From assembly GCA_946811185.2 (NCBI GenBank), contig OX328097.1:56263063-56327062 (forward strand): 64,000 nt of DNA, written 5' to 3'. This DNA is from Hippopus hippopus. Taxonomy: Eukaryota > Mollusca > Bivalvia > Cardiida > Cardiidae. Position 1 is the first letter of the stretch, and the number at the start of each line of letters is the position of its first letter. Below are positions 40,606 through 50,040 of the stretch, in pieces. The notes under the pieces were generated by a model. That model did not search any database and was not told the DNA's origin. It saw only the letters and a program-made list of their open reading frames with translations. Made by a program: the position numbers and the translations under genes.

Positions 40606-41599
40606 TGGGCTTATACCAAAGCTATTAACCAAGCCTGTAGGGGCGGTTTTAATAAACGATCGGTACATAGATTACATGCTAGCTGATCATAGAGCTCTGA
40701 ATGAATCGTACCAGGTTGTGTTTTATTGAGTAAATGTTTTTTTCTTATTTTGAACTTCAAAGTGACAGTCGTCGTTTTGAAATGTAGTCCGGTTGTGTAT
40801 ACCAAGAATGCCCAAAACAGATGTATCATTCGGCATATCTCGGCGCTCGTCACAACTCGGCCGATTCCGTACCTACATCTAATTTGATGGCTCCCATCAC
40901 CCGAGGTATGCCGAATGCACCCGAGGAATGCCGAATGCATATTTCGGGTGATGTAGGTACGGAATCAGCCGAGTTGTGACCATCCTCGGAACCCAGGTTT
41001 GAAGCATTACGTCGTTTCTTATGAATATTCATATGGTCGGGAAGTTCCCTAATAGCCAATCGAAAGATCGATAACATTATGATACTCTCTTGTAGAGAGG
41101 GTAATTTCATTTCTTCCGTTATAAAAAATAACCCCACTATGGAAAAAACCCGAGGTTGTCAACAAATATGGCCCGTCGGCGTGCTTGTCTCCTGTGAGAT
41201 ATGCCATTCTGCAATACAGGGACGACAGACACTATCGATCTTCCTGTATGCCGAAAATCTCTTGTTTAAAAACGCTGCTCGAATGTGGTGTTGATGGGCG
41301 ACGCCAGATTTAAAGTATCGCTAAGCTTGATTTGCAACGAATGATGTGATTAGATATCGACAAGTTAAAAATAGAAATGACGACGTATTTGTGATAAAAA
41401 TAGTTAAAATTTTCTCAAGAAAAAACTGAGATCACCAATCAAAATGCTTCATGAATAATTCATGAGAACGAGGAAACGCCAGCGAAATAACCCAGGGTCG
41501 ATTACAGAATGAATCGAAACTGGGTCAACGAGGATGAGTTGTGACGAGTGCAGATATATTTGAAGAATGCCATCTAGCGGAAAACATAGAATCCACGGC
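40606..41599. other. Non-coding, inverted-repeat remnants
   Basis: cacaactcggccgattccgt and ggtacggaatcagccgag (about 40853-40975) form an inverted pair, and gatgagttgtgacgagtgc near 41532-41550 repeats the outer part, suggesting a decayed transposon of about 0.8 kb. No transposase frame was recognised. Confidence 0.4.
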
Positions 41600-42075
41600 T
41601 GGTTCCCCGCCTCACATCACACAGAATTGGAAAGGCGGGAAATAGTCCTTAGGAAATCCCCGGTACTATTTATAAAATGTTACTAAATTTAGAACTTAAT
41701 GGGAAACCAATTCATCATAGTTATTATTTTAAAAAATCTACAGGTTTTAAACCAGTTTATTTTTTTCAGGATTATCATTCAAAAGGTAATACATAATGAG
41801 TTATATCATATAGACCTACTGTGGATGCAACCGACCACATTCAGTGTTTTTTCTTTGTTATCACAGATAATGCCCCTGTTCTTTCTGAAACTATTTGGTT
41901 TTACAGCTGCAAATTGTTCGCGGGTGGGGTATTGGCAGAATGGAAAAAGGTGAAGCGTTATTTGATGTAGATCTTTTGTTCACATTTCATATTTATGCAG
42001 CCATAGAGTTGGCCGTTAATGGAACTTAAGTGAATATCGAAATTCGACAGATTTAACAATTCCATAACACTGATT
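41600..42075 (+). repeat. Dispersed duplicated segment, copy 2
   Basis: Second copy of 34535-34990, same order and orientation, about 6.6 kb between ends. Confidence 0.7.
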
Positions 42076-42109
42076 TATAATCTTTCGCTTGACATTGGCG
42101 GTCAGCCTA

Positions 42110-42168
42110 AAAACAGACAAGAACCGACGGGAACAGACAGAAACAGACGAGAACAGACAAGAAGCTTT
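42110..42168. repeat. Short tandem GAACAGACA-type repeat
   Basis: About six irregular copies of a nine- to ten-base unit (gaacagacag, gaaacagacg, gaacagacaa). Confidence 0.55.
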
Positions 42169-42652
42169 TTTCACTAAAATGCGCTTATATTAGATGAATT
42201 TTACATTAAAACAAACTTTAAGAGGAACTAGTGTCTCTGTATTACCTCTTTTTTCAACATTGTACGAGAATATTCAGAAGAGGTACATACTGCCCATACC
42301 AACGCATCCACACCGACCTGTATGCCCATATAGATAACAATTTCTTACTGGTATTTACTTTATTTTTTAGCCAAAGATATACAGTTGGTGATTTTGACTC
42401 TATCTTTGATTCACATGGTGGATTACAGTGTGAAATTTCCGCGCAGAAATTTGAAAATCAATGGTCTGCTTTCCAACACGAAAGGTAAAGAAATGTCAAA
42501 GTCAAGGTATTTACAATCAAAATAGAGACCAGACAAGCCGCTAGAGGGCGACGATTTTTGTTATGACAAAAAAATACCGATTACCTCGAAGCATTATGTA
42601 CCGTGAACCTATATGTCGTGGTTTTCTGTATTTAATCCAGTGGTACGATGTT

Positions 42653-42751
42653 ATGGATATCAAACTCTTTCTGCTAGTGGTGACTCTTCTCCACTTCTGG
42701 CTTTATGTTAACGGCCTAAATTCCACCCATCACGCCAGGTGTTCAATCTCT
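42653..42751 (+). CDS. Candidate signal-peptide exon
   Basis: ATG at 42653 opens MDIKLFLLVVTLLHFWLYVN, a textbook short charged start plus hydrophobic core, then GLNSTHHARCSIS, ending at a strong donor (CTCT|GTAAGT), phase 0, 33 codons. An N-x-S/T site (NST) follows the likely cleavage point. No family recognised, no promoter seen. An upstream in-frame ATG at 42563 exists. Confidence 0.35.
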
Positions 42752-43336
42752 GTAAGTGACAGGTGTACTTTGGTCTTCCTAAGGAAAGCAATATCTGCCC
42801 CTATTCAAGGGGCTAGGTTGGCATTTCCAACCTGAATTTTACAGTTGGCGACTATGAACACAGAGAGGACTGATATTGGCGATAGTAAAAAATTATGAAA
42901 AGATAAAATCGCCGAGTGTGAAATTCTTATCAGTTTTGAATATTCAACACTTTATAAACTGAAATCAGCGTTACCTTGATTATCATATATACCGGGTATC
43001 CTAAGCTGATAACTCTTGTATGTCTCTTGCATGACCAGTAGACAAAATTCTGATAGATCAAAGTCGCCCTCGGCCAGTCTTGTTCTTCATGACCAACTGC
43101 AGTTTTTTCTGACACAAAAGTGCCAAACTTATAAATCAGATTTTTACTTTCGTTTATCAAGTAAATTTGACAGCATCATTTGCAGTCTTTTCCTGAAATA
43201 CTTGATAATTTAAGCTTTATGTGGCCTTATTAGATTCTTTTCTAGTGAAACTTTTTTTTTGTAAAAAACTAATGAATGCTAGATCCATATTTTTCCAAAG
43301 AAAAATTGTCACCAGATATTTTTTGTTGATTGGCAG

Positions 43337-43410
43337 CTTCAAGGAAGACTTGATATACGTGTGAAACGATATTTCTGGAATCATTTGAAAGACAAAACAG
43401 ATATTTTGCT
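43337..43410 (+). CDS. Candidate second exon, phase-compatible with 42653-42751
   Basis: Acceptor tgttgattggcag and donor CT|GTGAGT bound 24 codons plus two bases that read on in phase 0 from the signal-peptide exon: LQGRLDIRVKRYFWNHLKDK and TDIL. No further exon could be joined. It could be chance. Confidence 0.3.
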
Positions 43411-43491
43411 GTGAGTTTAATCAAAATTGGATCATGCATTTCTCTTGCAATGCAGGAAATTGATGATTGCTTTGAAGAAAAATCAAATAGC

Positions 43492-43718
43492 TGTGTAGCC
43501 TACAGCACAATTTTAGAATCCACCAGACTGAAAGAATTTGCAGAAGACAATTTAAATGTAGCTCATGAGGCGTTTTAATTATGCCTTTGCAAAGGTAGAA
43601 AACATTGTGGGAAAAGGAGAAAATACTAGTTACTACCATTTTCACCTTTTCCTAGCATTTGCAATAGCCTTCTTACACGGGGTCATTCAAACTGGGGATT
43701 GTGCGATGAAGGATTAGG
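43492..43718 (+). mobile_element. TTAA MITE copy (A-B')
   Basis: A arm (acaattttagaatccacc, tttgcagaagacaatttaaa), core (gtgggaaaaggagaaaatac) partly lost on the right, B' arm ending gattgtgcgatgaaggatta. Confidence 0.7.
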
Positions 43719-45153
43719 CATTTTATGAAACTTTAAATCATTCATGATCAGCCTATGAGCACAGGAATTTGTAGCTGATTTTTGATGTTTCATTACTGGG
43801 CTCTCTATTGTATGTAATGGGACCATCAAAAACATGTAAAAGAACTGAAAGACTTACAAGGTGGTGCAAAGCTGTAGATCTAGCTATGTATTGATCATAC
43901 ATGACTCATTGTCATGAAATACTCAGAAAATGGCACAATCAAAGACCAAGTCACAGCGTTTAGCTTCATTGACTGAACCCGGTTTTTAGCGACAAAAATT
44001 TTGGCTACAGAATTTTTTTGGCTGTTGCCAACCTAGAAGGGGGGCCCTATTCAAGGGAACAGGAGCCATCTGTTCTGCAGGCAAAGGTATTCAAGCTTCT
44101 TACCAGGGCATCAGGTACTTTCTGGTACTTCATACTACACAGTACGTAAGGTGCTTGCCCACTAGAGCAGATTTCTGTCCCCAGTGTAGAGAAGTTGTCT
44201 GAAGTGGAATGCTGTAGCACTCCACTGAATTTCACATAGATTCAATGATCATCTGTAGTGCCTGGCCACACAGCTAAGAGCTTCACTGCTTCTGTTAAGG
44301 GGTAGCAATACAGCAACCACTCTATTGCCCACCTTGTTCACCAGGGCCAATTATGCAATCTTGTAAAAATGATAGTATGAAACCTCTTAATAGTTTCAGG
44401 AACCTGCCCATACTGGTCACTTTGTAGTTGAATGGTGCTAGCTAGAGCATGCTTTCCTCATCTCACATGGCAGAATTACTTCTTTCAACCTTTCTGACTG
44501 ATTTTCATTCAGTCTCTCCAAAGCCTGTTATGGATCTTCCAAGCACCACTGCCCTGAGCAAGACATCTATGGCCTTCATCGCTTTGTGATTCCTGTGGGA
44601 ATATCAGCACCTGCCCTGAAATGGCTGGAGTTCCTTTCACATGACCATCACTTTTGTAACATTACCTTCAGTGGCGCAACCACCCCTTTTCCTGATTATG
44701 CTCTTTGATGTCAAAGAAACACATCATTGCCGCAATAACTGTCTGCTCCCACCAACCATGACATAAATGAAACAGCAGCAATGATTTACCATTTACACGC
44801 CAAACATGATCATTGCTCCCTAGAAAGAAGCATTAAGCCAGAGCAATGAACCAGTCCAATGAGGCACCCTGACAGCCGTAAGTAAGTACCCTGTCACATT
44901 AATTTCTTCCTCTAGATGGAAATAAGCAACTACATAATATTTTGATGGCCTAATGTGAAAGGTCTGACAAGCAAATTGCAACTATAGTGCTGTGTACAAT
45001 TAGCTATTGCCAGCAATTTCTCTCAGTCTGCTCTCCCAGCCAGTAATAGCTTATTCTCTAAATTCAGTTGGTCAGTGAGGGTCTGTTTATACTGCCCTGT
45101 CATGACCAACAAGGTGAGTTCATGGCAGTGCTTTCCCACCATTCATTTCCATC
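43719..45153. other. Intergenic, no recognisable gene
   Basis: Slightly higher GC than its surroundings from about 44050 to 44900 and without common repeats, so it may be an old decayed gene or retroelement. Frames are broken throughout and no motif was recognised on either strand. Confidence 0.4.
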
Positions 45154-47760
45154 TTTTTAGCTCACCTGAGCACAAAGTGCTCAAGATGAGTTCTTGTGAT
45201 TGTGCTGTGTCCATTTTGCGTTGCCCTGGCGTCAAAATTACCTTCTGTGACTCTAGAGGTCACATTTTAGTCTGATACTCATTAAACTTTGTCAAAAAGT
45301 TTGTCTTGATAAAATTTCTGACAAGTTTGAAATTTGGTCATGTCTTATCACAGGGCTTTATCCAGGCATTTTGGGAAAAGGCCTCTGGCCAAATTGAGTA
45401 AAAAAAAGCATCGACAAATGTCAAAATTGGGAAAATAATATCGACAAAACATATAAAGTTAGGAACACATTTAACCTTACAGTAAACTTAATAAGGTATT
45501 TAATGTACTACTGAATCAATGCTGCTTCTTTTTTTTCAAACTTCTTTTTTTTCAAACTTCTTTCCTTTCAGATGGATGTGCTGTCTTTTGTCTTTTACAC
45601 TAGTTGATGTGGTCTTAGCTGTAAGACTCGCCCGCCCCCCACCCCCATCCTATGTTAAGTAGGGTTTTTAAATTCTTCTACAAAGATATCTGTTTTTCTG
45701 GTGAATGAACAGAGGAATTATTTCCTGTTTTTATATTCTGCTGTGTGTATGCAAGTCAACTGATAGAAGTCATTATCAAGGCTAAATAAGACAGATTGAA
45801 GAGCCTTTGATCAGTTGAGGTCTTTTTGACAATAGTTTTGTCATGAGTTTTCGTGTTTTTGTTCCATGACGATTAATCTTTTAAAACGACTTTTTGTTTG
45901 TCTTGACATATATGGAAAGATTGATAAATCGTCATTTTTTGTGGTAGACCTAACACAGTATTGAAAAAAAAAAAAGTTAAAATTAATTGTGGAGAGGAAA
46001 CTTCACACTAGATTTTTGCGTCATACAAGTTCGGGTACATGTATCAATAGTCCCACAGCCATACTGATACCGGCTATTTAATTAACATCGTGATTTTATG
46101 ACCCATTACTGATGACTTTTTTTGTCCGAGTTTGAATTTCCTTGTTTTTGATAGAGAGTATCTATTTCGGCCGAGGACAAGTTATGTTCACCTTTTATAC
46201 GGCCGATTCCTAAGACAAAGACGAAGCACAACTGCTCGAAATTTGAGAGGGAGAAAAAATCAGGGTCTAGATAAGGCCAGATAATTTTCAGAATTTCGTC
46301 CTGGATCAGGGCTATCAATTTAGGAGCTGGATTTCTTTATTCTTGCCTCATGAAATATCACTTTGCTGCAAAAAGTGAGGCAGTTGCCGAGAAGTGAACA
46401 GTTGTCTGTATTTTTTTGTACGAGTACACTAAAAATACGGAGGAAAAAGTGTGCCCAATCTAAAATTTGATAAATTAGAACGGTTTACAGCCGCAAAATC
46501 GAGTCAATGCATGAATCGATTGAAAATATACGGACCCAGACTATAGTTCATTCGCCCCCGAATAGTTTCGCACCTGCTTGTACTGTGGTCAATGCCCGCA
46601 GTCGACGAATTTTGGCAAGTAATTTAGTTAAAAATGAGTCAAAACGCTCTAAAGAGGGAAAACCCTGGCTGATACATCAGATCATTTTCTTTTTCTAGCG
46701 TCTAATTGGGGGAAAAAAAATTATGGAATTGGGAAAAAATACACCTTTTTCAATTGGGAATGGGGCCGAAATTCGGCCCTGCAAGAAAGGAAGAAAATCC
46801 CCTGTATCAAAATGTTGGTCACTGGACCAGATCTTAGAAAAACCTTGTGTGCATTCTACAGGCCACAGTTCTAGCCAGATACTCAAGAAACTTGATCTGA
46901 TTGTATCCCTCATAGTATCTTGGACAAGTTTAAAATTGGATCATGTCAGGTCAAAAAGTAGGTCACTGGGCCAAATCTAAGAAAAACCTTGTGTGCACTC
47001 TTGAGGCCACATTTTGTACCAAATACACATGAAACCTGGTCCGGGTGTTTTTCTTGATGATACTGAAATTGGGTCACATCGTGTCAAAAAATAGGTCACC
47101 AGGCTAAACTTGAGAAAAAACTTGGTGCACTCTAGAGGCCATACTTATTTTCAAACCGATACATATGAAACATTGTAATAATGTTTGTCTTGAATATATT
47201 TTACACAGATTTGAACTTAGGTCACATCAGCTGAAAAAGTAGGTCACTGGGCCAAATCTTGGAAAGACCTTGCTAGGCATATTTTCAGTCCGATACTCAA
47301 GAAAATTGGTCATAATATTTGTTCTGATGATACCTCTGACACTTTTGAAATTGGGTCACATGTGGTCAAAAAGTAGGTCACTGGGCCATATCATAGAAAA
47401 ACCTTGTGTGCACCATAGAGGTTACATTTGCAGTCGGATACTCATGAAGTTTAATCAGGATGTTCTTCTTGATGGTATCTCGGACAAGTATGAAAATGAG
47501 TTGCGTCAGGTCAAAAAATAGGTCACTGGACCAAGTCTTAGTAAAACCTTGTTTGCACTCTACAGGCTATATTTTCAGCCGGATACTCATGAAACATTGT
47601 CAGAATGTTTGTCTTGATGATATATTTGACACATTCAACAATAGACAAGTTGGTCTAACACTCATGTGTTAAACATCATTACAACCAGGATCGCTTCAGG
47701 TTTGTCAATCCAGGATGACTTTACTCAGGTGAGCATTTTAGGGCCAATGGCTTTCTTGTT
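45154..47760 (+). repeat. Pearl-like tandem-core element 4, interrupted
   Basis: Head AGCTCACCTGAGCAC with complement gtgctcaagatgagtt, short lead, first core unit, then a 1454-bp insertion at 45351-46804, then about six 150-bp units (gtcactgggccaaatctt, accttgtgtgcactct) to 47690. It ends actcaggtgagca, gggcc and ctttcttgtt. Confidence 0.7.
45351..46804. mobile_element. hAT-like DNA element inserted in pearl-like element 4
   Basis: Starts CAGGGCTTTATCC and ends ATCCCCTG, with TATCA immediately outside both ends (45346-45350 and 46805-46809). Interior has subterminal ggcctctggccaaatt and ggccgaaattcggccc and no intact transposase. CAGGG/CCCTG ends are usual for hAT elements; the 5-bp repeat is shorter than the usual 8 bp, so the family is tentative. 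Confidence 0.6.
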
Positions 47761-48081
47761 TTATGAATAAGGATCAGCTTACGTACCTGTGTGCATGCAT
47801 ATAAATTTCTGGATTACTCTTTGTATACTTTATTCAGCAGATGACATAGTTCATGTGTGAAATCCTTCCATGAGATCCAAACCAGTAGCTTAGAATTCCA
47901 CAGGCCTTCTTGCTCCAAACTTGAGTCCTAATATAAAACTAGAGGCAGCCAAACTAAACCCCAAAAATCCACCATCACTGAATTAGGTATGCCAATGGCT
48001 GGCAAACCATCAACAAACAAGAGAGGGCTATGCAACAAGAAAAAAAATTGATGTTATTTCCCTGTATGGGACTCTTAACCC
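47761..48081. other. Intergenic, nothing recognised
   Basis: No coding or repeat signal identified. Confidence 0.4.
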
Positions 48082-48085
48082 TTAA

Positions 48086-48509
48086 ACCTTTACCATACAA
48101 TCCGCAGTTTAAACTCCGCTAAGAAAGATGCCTTTGGAAAACAAAATGTGGGAAAAGGAGAAAATGCTGGTATACAGCATTTTCTCCTCTTCCCACTATC
48201 TTTTCTTCCCTCTCTAGATCAGGCCTAACAAAAAAATATCAGTGTTTAGGGTTTCGGTCCGAGATGCTGTAGGTAGGGTAGGTAGGGATTTCTTTTTTTC
48301 AGAATTTTTTTACATGGACCATGTACTGAAATCACACCTGAAAATTTTTTTTTGTTTTTCAACCGTAGGGAAAAAAGTTTAGGGTTGGCAGTATTTTCTA
48401 GGTAGGGTTGGGAAACCCTAAACACAGATTTTTTTTTTTAGGCCTCAGATCCCATTGTTAAGGCCACACTTAATTGAAGGAGTCAAATATTTTGTTGTCT
48501 GGTAAATAG
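48086..48509 (-). mobile_element. TTAA MITE (B-A') split by a fold-back element
   Basis: TTAA at 48082-48085 and 48510-48513. Core tggtatacagcattttctcc. The A' arm is interrupted at 48221-48445 by the second copy of the AGGCCT-ended element. Confidence 0.75.
48221..48445. mobile_element. AGGCCT-ended fold-back element, copy 2
   Basis: Starts aggcctaacaaaaaaatatc and cagtgtttagggttt, ends aaaccctaaacacag and ttttaggcct. AGATC occurs on both sides of the insertion, a probable 5-bp target duplication. Matches 1942-2154. Confidence 0.75.
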
Positions 48510-48513
48510 TTAA

Positions 48514-48790
48514 AGAAAGATTTAACTATTTAGCAGATGACAAAATTTAAGACTTCAAGTCTTCATTGAGAACCTCACAGACGACAAGTGAAATGTGACT
48601 CAAATAATGGCATTTGTCTCTGAAAGGACTGAAAATATCAGGTAAAGAAGAAAACACTATTTTGATGTAGGTCATAAAACATGGCACTGTCTAGCAAAGC
48701 CTTAGTCCATTACCACACAATCACGAGTTTTAGCCACCCTGAAGAAGATGCTTTTGAAAAAATTGTGTGAAGGGAAGAAAATGCCTGGAG
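48514..48790. mobile_element. Two MITE fragments
   Basis: About 48514-48660, A arm (aatttaagacttcaagtctt, cagacgacaagtgaaatg). About 48700-48790, B arm (attaccacacaatcacgagt) with a damaged core. Confidence 0.5.
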
Positions 48791-49441
48791 ATTTACATCT
48801 CTGCTCTCTAGACAAAACATACGACATGAGTGTAGTGTTCTATTCATAACTGTGTGTAAAAAGTCAGTATCAGAGTAAGGGGGGTAGGTTATTGTCTTAT
48901 TGCATGGATTGTGGATGGTCGAGGTCAGTGTGTAACTTTCAATTAGGGGAGCAGTTGTGTGTTTAACAATCCTATATTCCTTCAAACAAAACGTTACGTC
49001 ACACCTTTATTGAGAAGTTGAATACGTACACACAGCTGGCTTGAAATCCCCTTGACATGGGTCTTGTCATTGTACTATTGGTCATAATGACTTTCACTTA
49101 CGATGGCTTAGTGAGTTTAGCAGCGTAGATAAAGATCAGACTTCAGAGATCCTGCAGTATGATCTTGATCTTCACAGGGATCTTATATACATGTATATAT
49201 ACATGTGTATATAAGATCCCTGATCTTCACCACCAGTTATTTCGTGAACACAACTTTGCGAAACTCCTATCCTATTATTGCAGTGTAGATCTATATGTGT
49301 TTTTTAAAAAAAATAGCAATAGATCTAGATTAAAAGGATGGTTTTCTGGGAAAGAATAAAAGGACAAAGGAGTGTTTTAAAATTTAATTTAAAGAAAAAT
49401 CTTTTAGCCCTTATCCTGCTAAATAAGTTAACCCGTTCCCA

Positions 49442-49650
49442 AACGACAGATTTTAGATTCATCCAAACTGAAAGAGTTTGCAGACGACAATTTTAAAATT
49501 GACGAAAATGGCGGAAAGTTTTCCAAAGAGGTAGAAAACACATTGGGAAAAGGAGAAATTGCTTGTTACAAGCAATTTTCCTTTTCCCACAGTGTTTTCA
49601 AAGGACTTGTACTGCAGACACGTAGAAACCAGGGCTTGTTTGAATAACAA
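49442..49650 (+). mobile_element. TTAA MITE copy (A-B')
   Basis: TTAA at 49438-49441, then cccgttcccaaacgac, atttgcagacgacaatttta type A arm and core with a variant centre (gagaaattgcttgttacaag). B' end decayed. Confidence 0.7.
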
Positions 49651-49699
49651 AAACATGAGAGATTGTTCATTTCCTGCCATTACGTTTTAATACGTGTTG

Positions 49700-50013
49700 G
49701 AGATGGGGGTGGAGTTAAGACAATTCCATGAACAAATGTGATTGGACATTATGAAAACCTGTAAGCATAACAAACAATTTAATTTTTTAATCATCTATTT
49801 ACCGATAAATACAAATAAAAAGTCAATTCTTTAATCTCTTCCTTGATTGACTAATTTACACCAAGTGAGACAAACACAGTCGGAGCCGAGCAACATTAAA
49901 AGCGCCGAAACACGTTACGTCATCTTTAATTTTTGTATTTTGGTGAACACGTGCACATGTGTTGAGAAAGTGGTGTAAATGATTAGCTTTATTCTTTTTG
50001 AACGTATAAATCG
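49700..50013 (+). promoter_or_regulatory. Putative promoter of the Rel-like gene
   Basis: Repeat-free DNA directly upstream of the first coding exon. It contains TTACGTCA (49915-49922, CRE-like) and CACGTG (49948-49953, E-box) within a GTGCAC/CACATGTG cluster. An in-frame TGA at 49999-50001 shows that the ATG at 50014 is the first in its frame. No kB site was identified by eye. Confidence 0.4.
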
Positions 50014-50040
50014 ATGGAAAATTATTTGGATTTTAATAAG
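50014..50040 (+). CDS. Rel-like gene exon 1 (residues 1-9)
   Basis: ATG GAA AAT start, nine codons (MENYLDFNK), donor AAG|GTAAGC, phase 0. Chosen because its phase fits exon 2 and an in-frame stop precedes it. Short, so moderate confidence. Confidence 0.55.

Noticed and set aside
40400..40729. Overlapping long open frames on both strands
   Set aside because: They are a consequence of a near-perfect 128-bp palindrome.
42371..42485. Possible exon (acceptor ttttttag, donor aaag|gtaaag) encoding about 38 residues
   Set aside because: Its phase does not match either neighbouring candidate exon (42653 or 43337), and no upstream partner in phase was found.
44047..44235. 62-codon minus-strand open frame
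   Set aside because: No start context, splice sites or family similarity; the surrounding frames are broken.
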